51,471 nucleotides of DNA from an uncultured Lachnospiraceae bacterium (GCA_900317825.1 ONIH01000009.1:1-51471), one strand, 5' to 3'; shown: positions 43,374-50,909, counted from the stretch's first letter. The notes: a model not told the origin generated them from the letters alone. Made by a program: numbers and translations.

Positions 43374-43412
43374 GGGTAGTTTTTAGCTACCCTAGGTAGT
43401 ATCCAGGGTAGC
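43374..43412. terminator. Competing hairpins after the galactanase gene
   Basis: GGGTAG (43374-43379) pairs with CTACCC (43387-43392), while GCTACCCT (43386-43393) pairs perfectly with AGGGTAGC (43405-43412). The two stems exclude each other. There is no T-run beyond, so termination is uncertain, but the gene downstream is convergent. Confidence 0.5.
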
Positions 43413-43440
43413 TTGTCCACATATCTCACTCCGGCTTTGT

Positions 43441-43911
43441 TCAAAACCCGCCTGCCCTGTATGCCCTCGCTATTACATACGATGGTTCATAGTATGCGCT
43501 TGCATTGTAATTGTCGATTGTATCACATATGCTATCATTATATACTCGAATAATTCCGCTCACATAATCTTCATCCGGAGCGAGCGTCATTTTTATCAGC
43601 CTGGCATAAACTTTCCCCATCTGTAATGGTGTCGGTATTCTTTCGACTAGCCTTTTATCCACATCTGAGATATCGAATTTTCCCTGTTCCAGGCCATAAT
43701 CTTCTACCCATCTGTCCTCTACATCCAATGGATTTTCAGCATGCTCTACATTTGCCACACTTATCTCGTGGAGGAGATTTTTTTTCGTTAAAGAATTTAC
43801 TACATAAGAATTTCTCTGATGCAGACGCCTTGCTACTCTTTCAATCATATAACAGATAAAGTACAGATCATTTTCTGTTATATCTTCACTAGGAAAGTAA
43901 ATATTTTTCAT
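43441..43911 (-). CDS. Orphan partner protein of a DUF3990-type toxin operon
   Basis: This 156-residue cytosolic protein has no enzyme motif. The C-terminal pattern MGKVYARLIKMT...IIRVYNDSICDTIDNYNASAYYEPSYVIARAY resembles a small family that I recall being encoded with DUF3990 (ADP-ribosyltransferase-like) and DUF3791 proteins, probably as the neutralising partner. It is coupled by ATGA overlap to a 36-codon stump that matches the DUF3990 N-terminus. So the partner appears intact and the toxin lost. The name rests on family memory, not on a search. Confidence 0.6.
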   Translation of the reverse strand: MKNIYFPSEDITENDLYFICYMIERVARRLHQRNSYVVNSLTKKNLLHEISVANVEHAENPLDVEDRWVEDYGLEQGKFDISDVDKRLVERIPTPLQMGKVYARLIKMTLAPDEDYVSGIIRVYNDSICDTIDNYNASAYYEPSYVIARAYRAGGF

Positions 43912-44018
43912 AAAGATTCACTCCATTCAAAATAGAATCCAAAATCCTTGTAATGACCATCAAGGATAATTTTGGGATTTTCAACAATTACATTGCTTCC
44001 ATGATATATTATGTCCAT
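43908..44018 (-). pseudogene. Truncated DUF3990-like toxin gene, 36 codons
   Basis: The short frame starts at the ATG at 44018 after TGAGG and reads MDIIYHGSNVIVENPKI, then GHYKDFGFYF and the end EWSESL before TGA. The YHGS...NP...DFG.GFY pattern is the NAD-binding start of DUF3990 proteins, which normally run to about 150 or more residues. The sequence jumps from this start to an end without the rest, so it looks like an internal deletion that kept both ends. It overlaps the partner gene by 4 bases (ATGA). Confidence 0.65.
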
Positions 44019-44486
44019 TTAACTTACCTCACATACTCCGAACGTATCAGACCGTGTCAGATTATTAAAATAATCACTTTAATTATAATTTTTTCATGGA
44101 CATTTTGCACCTATTTTTTACACACACTACTGTAGTCAAATCATGCATTCTTGTCAAAGTAATGCCGGCCAGTTTTCCCAGACAGGCAAGCCCAAGCAGA
44201 AGTGCAATCATCGCCTGTCCTCTTCTGATATAAAAGTCTCCAAGATTCCATTCGCACTTCAGTCTTCTTGCGCACATTCGATGTATTCACGTTATATTAA
44301 ATAGACAAACCGTGTCAGTCCTTCCTAAATGAATATTGCCAGAAGGCAAAAATATCGTTATTCCAGATAACTATACAGTTGTTTTACCTGTATATGAACT
44401 ATTGTCCCCGGGCTGTTTTCAGACGTTTTGTCACGGCCCTCTTGTCAAATAGTCACCATTCGCTTCTCTCATATGCCATAGGCATT
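44019..44486. other. AT-rich gap with remnants, no clear gene
   Basis: This stretch separates the toxin stump from the DUF1016 remnant. A 64-codon minus-strand frame (44083-44277) starting MCARRLKCEWNLGDFYIRR is not recognised, and I give it little weight. ACCGTGTCAG occurs twice as a direct repeat (44051-44060 and 44309-44318). A TATAAT on the minus strand near 44085 might serve the toxin stump. The rest has frequent stops in all frames. Confidence 0.5.
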
Positions 44487-44846
44487 CTAATCTGGCTCAC
44501 GTAGAAGCGCCCTGAAATGCAACCATGTGAGATTTAGAACGCACGCGTTCCAAATCTCTCTGTCTGTAAACATAATATAAAATTTCCTGTAATAGCGAAG
44601 ATTTCTATCTGAAAATCCCGCCCCACAATTAGCTGTCAGATCACCCGATAACGTCTTTAGAAGTTTCTTACCGTATTCTGCTCTCTGATTGCACTTCTGC
44701 TCCTCTTTGACAATTCTCTTTCCGATATTCCAGTACATATCAAGCATTGCACTGTTTTGCGTTTTGTAGGCAGTATCTCTACTAGCTTCAACCAACGCAT
44801 GTCCTATATTTTTTAATTGCTTCGAATATTTTATTTGACGCTTTAA
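44487..44846 (-). pseudogene. DUF1016/YhcG-type nuclease, N-terminal remnant
   Basis: The readable part, with KNIGHALVEASRD, MYWNIGKRIVKEEQK, RAEYGKKLLKTLSGDL, GFSDRNLRYYRKFY and LTWLHFRALLREPD, is the DUF1016 N-terminal domain of YhcG-like PD-(D/E)xK nucleases. The frame stops after about 115 residues, whereas the family runs to about 330, and the nuclease domain is not found downstream. There is no ATG at the expected start; only a TTG at 44795 is available. The remnant runs up to the promoter of the methyltransferase gene, which suggests replacement by the R-M island. Confidence 0.75.
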
Positions 44847-44863
44847 AACTAATGTGATAGACT
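44835..44863 (+). promoter_or_regulatory. Promoter of the cytosine methyltransferase gene
   Basis: TTGACG (44835-44840) and TAGACT (44858-44863) are 17 bases apart. The start of transcription near 44870 gives a leader of about 29 bases with AAAGGA before the ATG at 44899. Confidence 0.6.
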
Positions 44864-44898
44864 ATACCATATTGAAGTTTGCAATGAAAGGATTTAGC

Positions 44899-46452
44899 AT
44901 GAAGGCGAATTATGACAAGTTATTAAAGCTCTTAATAGACAAAAAAATGTCACGAACAGATTTAAGAAAAAGTGCGAAAATAAGCAGCAGCACATTAGCC
45001 AAAATTAGTAAGCACGAAATAGTAAGCTCTGCTGTACTCGATAAAATTTGTCAAACCCTCTCATGCAACGTAGATGACATAGTTGAGTTAGAGCATGATG
45101 AAAACGAGGAATATATTGCGCCCAATGATCCCAACAAACTCAAGGTGGTTTCGCTATTTTCTGGTGCCGGTGGAATGGATTTAGGATTCATTAATGCTGG
45201 CTTTCAAATTATATGGGCCAATGATCTATTTGAAGAAGCCATTGATTCATATAGGAAAAACATTGGGAAGCATGCAATTTATGGTGACATCACAAAAATA
45301 TCCAGTAACGATATCCCGGACGGAGCTGATGTAATAATAGGCGGTTTCCCATGTCAAGGTTTTTCGGTTGCTAATAACCGTAGATCTATGGAGGATAAAC
45401 GCAACTTCTTATATAAGGAAATGCTTCGCGTAATCAGAGACAAAAAGCCAAAATTCTTTGTTGCAGAGAATGTCAAGGGACTATTGTCTATGGATGATGG
45501 CAAAGTATTCAAGATGATAAAAGCAGATTTTGAAAGTCTCGGGTACAATGTAGATGCAAGAGTGCTTAACGCCGCTGAATATGGTGTTCCTCAGGCCAGA
45601 GAACGCGTTATAATAATTGGGAATAGCATTGGTGAAATAAATCCATACCCTAATCCAACCCATTACATTGACGGCATAACACCATCAAATAAAGCTCGAG
45701 AGCTTCTTCCTGCTATAACTACCGAACAGGCGATAGGTTTTCTTAGCGATATCAATATTACAAATAAGCCCATAACAATACCTATGACAAAAATCAAGAA
45801 ACATATAGCCGAAACTGGATTGATTGATATCGATGGTTTTTTTAATAACCTTGGAATAAATAAAAATGCTGATAATGTAATAATCAAAAACCATATTGCC
45901 TCGGAAAACGTTGCCGATACGTTCTGGGGCAGAGAATACGAAGTAAATCAGCATGATATTTGTGATTATCTAAGGTATTGGCGTGATAAAGCCGGATGGA
46001 CCACAAAAAGGGTAGATGATCATTTCGGATACTCCTATACAGCAGGACACTGGTTCAGAAAGGATAACAACTCCGGAAGTATACCAAAACCCGAAGACTG
46101 GTGGGAATTAAAGAAAATTTTTGGATTCGATGATAAGTACGATAAAGCCGTAACGACGCTAGTAGAAAAAGAGATTAAGTTTGATCAATCCTTGCGCATA
46201 ACAAATTGGGATCGTCCAAGCGATACCATCACAGCTACCAGTCCCGAAATACATGTTAACAAAAAACGTCGGCTAAGCGCAAGAGAATGCGCCATACTCC
46301 AGACATTCCCTCTTAGCTACGAGTTTACCGGAAGTCTGAACAAGATGTACACCCAAATAGGAAACGCTGTGCCTGTCCGTCTTGCAAGCCAGATTGCGTC
46401 AGGAATAAAAGAAGTTATAGAGAAATATGAAAAAAGATCTGCAACTGCTTAA
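44899..46452 (+). CDS. DNA C5-cytosine methyltransferase with N-terminal HTH domain
   Basis: This 517-residue enzyme methylates carbon 5 of cytosine in an unknown target. Residues 1-65 form a Cro/C1-type helix-turn-helix (MSRTDLRKSAKISSSTLAKI), a layout used by M.EcoRII-like enzymes to repress their own promoter. Motifs follow in order: I LFSGAGGMDLGF (86-97), IV GGFPCQGFS with Cys152, VI ENV (190-192), VIII VPQARERV (230-237), then a long recognition region, IX DRPSDTITA and X QIGNAVPVRLA. The recognition region contains a GHWF-type insert. The ATG at 44899 is chosen for its AAAGGA; the frame is open upstream. AT-rich composition indicates transfer. Confidence 0.93.
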   Translation: MKANYDKLLKLLIDKKMSRTDLRKSAKISSSTLAKISKHEIVSSAVLDKICQTLSCNVDDIVELEHDENEEYIAPNDPNKLKVVSLFSGAGGMDLGFINAGFQIIWANDLFEEAIDSYRKNIGKHAIYGDITKISSNDIPDGADVIIGGFPCQGFSVANNRRSMEDKRNFLYKEMLRVIRDKKPKFFVAENVKGLLSMDDGKVFKMIKADFESLGYNVDARVLNAAEYGVPQARERVIIIGNSIGEINPYPNPTHYIDGITPSNKARELLPAITTEQAIGFLSDINITNKPITIPMTKIKKHIAETGLIDIDGFFNNLGINKNADNVIIKNHIASENVADTFWGREYEVNQHDICDYLRYWRDKAGWTTKRVDDHFGYSYTAGHWFRKDNNSGSIPKPEDWWELKKIFGFDDKYDKAVTTLVEKEIKFDQSLRITNWDRPSDTITATSPEIHVNKKRRLSARECAILQTFPLSYEFTGSLNKMYTQIGNAVPVRLASQIASGIKEVIEKYEKRSATA

Positions 46453-46472
46453 TCACTATATGAAGCAAGTAA

Positions 46473-46497
46473 GCCACAGTAAAAAACTTACTGCGGC
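46473..46497. terminator. Shared hairpin between methyltransferase and restriction genes
   Basis: GCCACAGTAA (46473-46482) pairs with TTACTGCGGC (46488-46497) with one mismatch, and CAAG/CTTG extends the stem outside a bulge. It lies between two convergent genes and probably ends both, although no long T-run is seen. Confidence 0.55.
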
Positions 46498-46512
46498 TTG
46501 CCAAACAGCAGC

Positions 46513-47301
46513 TTATTCATCTATTTTAGGGTCAAAGTTTTCAAGATAAAACTTAAGCCTTTCTTTTACAAAATCAGACATATTCGGATCCTTGTGAACA
46601 ATTCTAACCCTCTTTTTATTTCCATCAAGCAACTCGAACGTTGGCACCGCGCTAAAATTGAATCGTGCTTTACCTGGATTCTTGCCTGCTTTTAACGGTC
46701 TGGAACCATAATGATTTTCAAGCATGCCGTTTGGCATGGACATAATAGAAATAAGTTCAGGTTCCGAGGTCTTTGCACTATTTAGAAGACACACAAAATA
46801 AGTGAGCGTAATTTTCCTTTCACCGTTTTTCTTTGTATAAAACACAGGAAGGTTCGGGTGGTATTCTTCTTCAGCTCCTCCTTTTTTCTTTATTGTTCCA
46901 CAATATGAGTTTTGATTTTCACCGACAAAAATACTTGTATTGAAGTCTCCAATATTATCCCTTTTCCCATCTTCTGTAGTCGTAACAGACTTTAAGTCAA
47001 TATGTATAAAAGCATCTTCCACCTCAAAAAACAGATCTGATGAAACCGGGCTTGAGTTTGGCTTACCAGCGATCTTACCATTCAGAAGAGCATATACAAT
47101 TCTCTCACAACCCACATCGAACTCTGATATTCCTCCATCTCCAGTCCCATATTTTCCATCCCAATCAGCGCGAATATCTTCTTTTGATCTTAGCCCAGAT
47201 ACCATATCATCTTCTACGTATTTCAAGAAATACCAGTACTTCATCAGATATTTATGTTCCATTTCCTCTAGGTGTTCTAATGTAATCTTAAACTGTTGCA
47301 T
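46513..47301 (-). CDS. Type II restriction endonuclease, PD-(D/E)xK fold
   Basis: This is a 262-residue protein with no named match that I can recall. SSDLFFEVEDAFIHIDLKSV gives the nuclease core, with Asp89 and the IDLK motif (101-104; Asp102, Lys104). NTSIFVGENQNSY follows, a pattern seen in several restriction enzymes. It is convergent with the methyltransferase and divergent from vsr, so it sits inside the R-M island. I infer that it cuts the sequence protected by the neighbouring methyltransferase. A strong promoter and GAGAGGT precede it. Confidence 0.75.
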   Translation of the reverse strand: MQQFKITLEHLEEMEHKYLMKYWYFLKYVEDDMVSGLRSKEDIRADWDGKYGTGDGGISEFDVGCERIVYALLNGKIAGKPNSSPVSSDLFFEVEDAFIHIDLKSVTTTEDGKRDNIGDFNTSIFVGENQNSYCGTIKKKGGAEEEYHPNLPVFYTKKNGERKITLTYFVCLLNSAKTSEPELISIMSMPNGMLENHYGSRPLKAGKNPGKARFNFSAVPTFELLDGNKKRVRIVHKDPNMSDFVKERLKFYLENFDPKIDE

Positions 47302-47330
47302 ATTTACCTCTCTTTCATTTTTATAAATAC

Positions 47331-47380
47331 ATTATAAAATAATTGTCTTACGTGTCAAGAAAAATCTGTTATAATAACAG
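47331..47380. promoter_or_regulatory. Divergent promoters of the restriction and vsr genes with a 15-base palindrome
   Basis: On the minus strand TTGACA (47358-47353) and TATAAT (47336-47331) with a 16-base spacer drive the endonuclease gene. On the plus strand TATAAT (47370-47375) serves vsr with a weak -35. The perfect palindrome CTGTTATAATAACAG (47366-47380) covers the vsr -10 box and is a likely operator. Confidence 0.75.
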
Positions 47381-47410
47381 TCACAGAATAATGAAGAGGT
47401 GCACATAATA

Positions 47411-47839
47411 ATGGATAGACTTAGTCCTAGTCAAAGACATACGGCAATGCAACATATAAAATCGAGCAACACTTCTATTGAAATTATGTTGTGCAAAGCA
47501 CTATGGCATAAAGGATACCGCTATAGAAAAAATTATACCAAACTTATAGGCAAGCCTGACATTGTCATCACAAAATATCATATTGCCATATTCTGTGATG
47601 GTGAATTTTTCCACGGAAAGGATTGGCCTGAGCTTCAAAAGAAAATTCTTAGCGGAAATAATAGTCAGTATTGGTACGGAAAAATCACACGCAATATCGA
47701 ACGCGATCAAAACGTCACCTCAGAACTCAGAAGCCACGGTTGGACTGTCTTGCGATTCTGGGGAAAAGACATTAAAGACAACCTCTCAGGATGCTTACAA
47801 GCTGTAGATGAAGCGGTATTTGATACAATAACAAGTTAA
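47411..47839 (+). CDS. vsr: Very short patch repair (Vsr) mismatch endonuclease
   Basis: This 142-residue endonuclease nicks DNA at T:G mismatches that arise when 5-methylcytosine deaminates, so it protects the sites of the neighbouring methyltransferase from mutation. The start LSPSQRHTAMQHIKSSNTSIE and GKPDIVITKYHIAIFCDGEFFHGKDW match Vsr; Asp50 and His68 correspond to the catalytic Asp and His. The cysteines that bind zinc in E. coli Vsr are not conserved here (GEFFHGKDW). NIERDQNV is also typical. I chose the ATG at 47411 over the GTG at 47399; GAAGAGG precedes both. Confidence 0.92.
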   Translation: MDRLSPSQRHTAMQHIKSSNTSIEIMLCKALWHKGYRYRKNYTKLIGKPDIVITKYHIAIFCDGEFFHGKDWPELQKKILSGNNSQYWYGKITRNIERDQNVTSELRSHGWTVLRFWGKDIKDNLSGCLQAVDEAVFDTITS

Positions 47840-47925
47840 TGCGATTTTTCTTTATTCTAGTATATCGTTCCACCAAAAGATACATACAGTTTTCTCGCGC
47901 TTACTATATATAGACAAAAATCCCG

Positions 47926-47954
47926 TTGATTTTTTCCTGCATTTCACCTATACT
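47926..47954 (+). promoter_or_regulatory. Promoter of the candidate small RNA
   Basis: TTGATT (47926-47931) and TATACT (47949-47954) lie 17 bases apart. No open reading frame with a ribosome site follows. Confidence 0.6.
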
Positions 47955-47960
47955 GGAGTC

Positions 47961-48047
47961 AACGAAATCATTGATTTCATTTGGGCTGGTCGAAAGCGAA
48001 AGACCCAGGTCCATCTGCGGCGGGGAAGTTCCCCGTCATTTTTTTAC
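47961..48047 (+). ncRNA. Candidate small RNA with three hairpins and a U-tract terminator
   Basis: The predicted transcript of about 87 bases starts near 47961. Hairpin 1 is GAAATCA/TGATTTC (47964-47970 with 47972-47978). Hairpin 2 is CTGGTC/GACCCAG around a GAAAGCGAAA loop (about 47986-48008). Hairpin 3 is the 15-base palindrome CGGGGAAGTTCCCCG (48021-48035), followed by TCATTTTTTT, a good intrinsic terminator. It lies between vsr and a convergent membrane protein gene. It matches no riboswitch or RNA family that I know. A trailing terminator for vsr is the plain alternative. Confidence 0.55.
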
Positions 48048-48095
48048 CTTGCTGATGTAATAGTGGTACATGTAAATTATCAGACTCCATATCTG

Positions 48096-48677
48096 CTATT
48101 TCCTCACACACTTCGTATTATATCCGTGGTTTTCATCCGGGCGCAGGTCATTAGGATACATCGTGTCTGTGTACTGGTCCTGGCTCGTCCTGGAGATCAA
48201 CTCGCATACGCTGTCAAAATCCTTTATATTTTCTATCTTGTGAGTATCGTGGATGCATTCTGTGACCACATCCCCGGTTACGAACAGCCGGTCTATAATG
48301 CCTATATGGATTCCAGTGTGATTTACTTCGTTCAGAGGTGACCTCTCTGTAGTTACTGTAAAAATGCCCTTCTGTATATAGATTGCCCTGTCAGTGATCA
48401 CATACCTTGTATTTTTTGCCTTGAGACCGGCCGTAAGCACACCGATCAGGTATATCCATACAGGCATCAGATGCAATGCGAAAAATCCCAGATAAAAAAT
48501 TCTGAACTCTCCCGCTGCACCTCCTGACATCCGTATAAATACAGCATCGAAAAGGAACCAGATCAGAGCGAACGGCAGCATCGGGTTAAATATACCCTCA
48601 AACACTGACACCCTCCGGTCCGGTTTTCCCTCCCACTGTACTGTCTCACCATTGTTCACATGAATGTAGTTTTTCAT
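48096..48677 (-). CDS. Membrane protein with bacterial PH domain
   Basis: This is a 193-residue protein. Two membrane helices (about 31-49 and 63-86) are followed by a bPH2 domain (about 90-165) with TRYVITDRAIYIQKGIFTVTTERSPLNEVNHT, the characteristic pattern of YdbS/YdbT-like proteins. Function is unknown; related proteins influence resistance to peptides in Bacillus. It stands alone, convergent with the candidate small RNA, 71 bases downstream of the aldo/keto reductase region on the same strand side. GGAGGA precedes the ATG. Confidence 0.75.
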   Translation of the reverse strand: MKNYIHVNNGETVQWEGKPDRRVSVFEGIFNPMLPFALIWFLFDAVFIRMSGGAAGEFRIFYLGFFALHLMPVWIYLIGVLTAGLKAKNTRYVITDRAIYIQKGIFTVTTERSPLNEVNHTGIHIGIIDRLFVTGDVVTECIHDTHKIENIKDFDSVCELISRTSQDQYTDTMYPNDLRPDENHGYNTKCVRK

Positions 48678-48748
48678 TTGTTCCTCCGTTTTTTTACTCA
48701 GTTCCTATTCCCTGTTATTCCAGAGCATCCGCGCAATGCGACAGAATA

Positions 48749-49588
48749 CTATAGTTTCGCCAGCGGCACCTTTTTCTCAGGTGCCGGAAATCTCTGATTT
48801 ATCAGGTCCATATACTGGCTGATATCTGCGTCTATCCCGGCCATATTATTTTTTATGTGGTCATATGATGTGCTCCCGAATAACGCTGAGATGTCGTGAT
48901 TTCTCACATTAAATGCCAGCATTATGGCCGAAGTGCTCAGGCCTGTTTCCCTGCTTATCTTTTTTATCGCAGGATCAGATTCACATCTTTTTCTGGTCCC
49001 CGTGTATGATGAGCCAAGCGATGAATATGACATCGGAAGTAGGCCGTGCTCCTTAAACCATGGAAACAGGTCATACTCAGGACCGCGCTCACATATGTTA
49101 TACAATACCTGATCTGTATAGCAGTCACTCCCATGATCTACCGCAAACAGGTCCTCCATATCACTCACGTCAAAATTCGAGACTCCCCATCTGAGTATCA
49201 GTCCATCCCTGACAGCTTCGGTCATAGCCTCCGCCACAAATGCGAGATCAACTTTTTCTCTCCAGTGCAGGAGGTAGAGGTCTATATGGTCTGTCCCCAG
49301 CCGTTCAAGTGACGTTTCGAGACTTTTTCTGAAATGCTCAGGTGTGGCATTGTCTGGCAGGATCTTATCGACCAGAAAAATTCTGTCACGTCCTACTCTT
49401 TTCAGGACTCTGCCAACAGCATCTTCACAGTTCCCATTGCCATACATCTCCGCCGTGTCTATCATGCTGATAAGGCCATCCTGTACTGCCCTTGCCATAG
49501 ACTTTTCCGCCTCTGTATTCCCATACCAGAAAACAGTGCTCCCAAGTCCTGCTTCACTTATGCCCGAATTTATGTCAAGAGTAACCAT
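48749..49588 (-). CDS. Aldo/keto reductase
   Basis: This 279-residue NADPH-dependent carbonyl reductase has a TIM-barrel fold. The catalytic tetrad is complete: Asp44 and Tyr49 in IDTAEMYGNG, Lys75 in LVDKILP and His108 in DLYLLHW. RWGVSNFDV and the C-terminal cofactor-binding region are also seen. The physiological substrate is unknown. AGGAGAA precedes the ATG at 49588. It follows the ATPase gene by 37 bases on the same strand. Confidence 0.88.
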   Translation of the reverse strand: MVTLDINSGISEAGLGSTVFWYGNTEAEKSMARAVQDGLISMIDTAEMYGNGNCEDAVGRVLKRVGRDRIFLVDKILPDNATPEHFRKSLETSLERLGTDHIDLYLLHWREKVDLAFVAEAMTEAVRDGLILRWGVSNFDVSDMEDLFAVDHGSDCYTDQVLYNICERGPEYDLFPWFKEHGLLPMSYSSLGSSYTGTRKRCESDPAIKKISRETGLSTSAIMLAFNVRNHDISALFGSTSYDHIKNNMAGIDADISQYMDLINQRFPAPEKKVPLAKL

Positions 49589-49625
49589 TTCATTCTCCTA
49601 TATGATCCAGTCGACCTTTGTATTT

Positions 49626-50897
49626 TTATCTATCCATCATTAGAAATCTGTACAGCGGCATCACATGGATGGTGATCCCATCAGTTCTGATTTCCTGCTC
49701 CTTATCCTCAAATGTAATGATAGAATATTGCTCCACAGACATTGTTCTATCATGTGAAAGTTTTACGAGGCTGCCGACCTCCCTGTCCACATCAATGTCA
49801 TTCAATGTATATGCCACCTGTATAGCTTCGTTCTGCTCCGGCAGATAAAAATCAATGTCAATACCTGTTTTTGCAGATTTGAAGTAAAATACTTTTTTCA
49901 TACGTCTCCTGAGGCTTACTGCAACCGCATTTTCCAGAAGGATCGGATCCTTATTTATAAGGAACAGATTAAGGATGCCGTTATCTATAAAGTAAAATCT
50001 CGGCGTGCCTTCTCTTTCAGAAAATCTGGAAATGTAATTGTATGTTTCAAATATCAGATATGCGTCTTCCGCATAACCTGCATATGAAATCACTGAATCC
50101 TTGCTTATATTTATACCCGTAGCACAGACAGCATTATGCAGCCTTGAAAATGATATTTCTCGTCCTACCGTCTCCGCCATTTTTTTCATCAGGATACGCA
50201 ATGCCCTTACATTTCTTATTTCGTATCTGGAAGCAATATCGCCCAGCAGGATCTTATGGTAGACATTTTCCACATAAGCATGCTTATCTCGAAAGTCCAG
50301 TGTCTCCGGTAATCCTCCATCATGCATGTATTCTCCTGCCGCTGCCATGATCTGTCCAGTTCCAGCTGTAGTATAAAGTGCATTTTCATCATGCGGAATC
50401 TGCCTTGCGCTCAGATACTCCTCGAATGAATATGGCATAACTTCTAAAGACATGAACCTACCACCAAGCCTGCCTTCCATCTCTGTACTAAGCATTCTGG
50501 CATTGCTCCCCGTAATATAAATATGCTCATGTGCGTCTGCCATCCTCCTGGCAAAACGCTCCCACCCATCTATATTCTGTACTTCATCAAGAAAAAAATA
50601 TGCTCTTTTGTCTGTAAGTTCCGCTGCAGTCTCCACTATATCATTAAAATCATTCATTGAAAACTCGGCAAGACGCTCATCCTCAAAATTCACATATATG
50701 ATCTGATTCCAGTCTATTCCTTCACCTACGAGCTGCTGGATTTTCAGAAACAGAAGGCGTGATTTACCGGCACGTCTTATGCCTACAACCACATAATCAG
50801 TTTTTTCCTCAAAAAAATAATCGCGATGCGTCAGTATTTCGTTCTGTATTGTATTTCTCTGGTCAAAAATGACCTGTTTAAGTATCTGGTGGTTCAT
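49626..50897 (-). CDS. AAA+ ATPase with DUF4143 domain
   Basis: This is a 423-residue cytosolic ATPase of the group often found scattered in gut Firmicutes. It has Walker A GIRRAGKS (39-46), Walker B AYFFLDEVQN and the sensor stretch YITGSNARML, then the SLEVMPYSFEEYL motif, with a C-terminal DUF4143 nuclease-like region (FYFKSAKTGIDIDFYLPEQNEAIQVAYT). Function is not known; a role in defence or a toxin-like system has been suggested for relatives. A strong promoter and GGAGG precede the ATG. No partner gene is next to it. Confidence 0.85.
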   Translation of the reverse strand: MNHQILKQVIFDQRNTIQNEILTHRDYFFEEKTDYVVVGIRRAGKSRLLFLKIQQLVGEGIDWNQIIYVNFEDERLAEFSMNDFNDIVETAAELTDKRAYFFLDEVQNIDGWERFARRMADAHEHIYITGSNARMLSTEMEGRLGGRFMSLEVMPYSFEEYLSARQIPHDENALYTTAGTGQIMAAAGEYMHDGGLPETLDFRDKHAYVENVYHKILLGDIASRYEIRNVRALRILMKKMAETVGREISFSRLHNAVCATGINISKDSVISYAGYAEDAYLIFETYNYISRFSEREGTPRFYFIDNGILNLFLINKDPILLENAVAVSLRRRMKKVFYFKSAKTGIDIDFYLPEQNEAIQVAYTLNDIDVDREVGSLVKLSHDRTMSVEQYSIITFEDKEQEIRTDGITIHVMPLYRFLMMDR

Positions 50898-50909
50898 ATA
50901 TAACGCCTC

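Noticed and set aside
44083..44277. 64-codon minus-strand frame with a hydrophobic middle
   Set aside because: No recognisable family, poor ribosome site, ends beside other remnants; not enough to call a gene.
44019..48095. Whole accessory region as one transposon or prophage
   Set aside because: No transposase, integrase, terminal repeats or attachment duplication seen at its borders.
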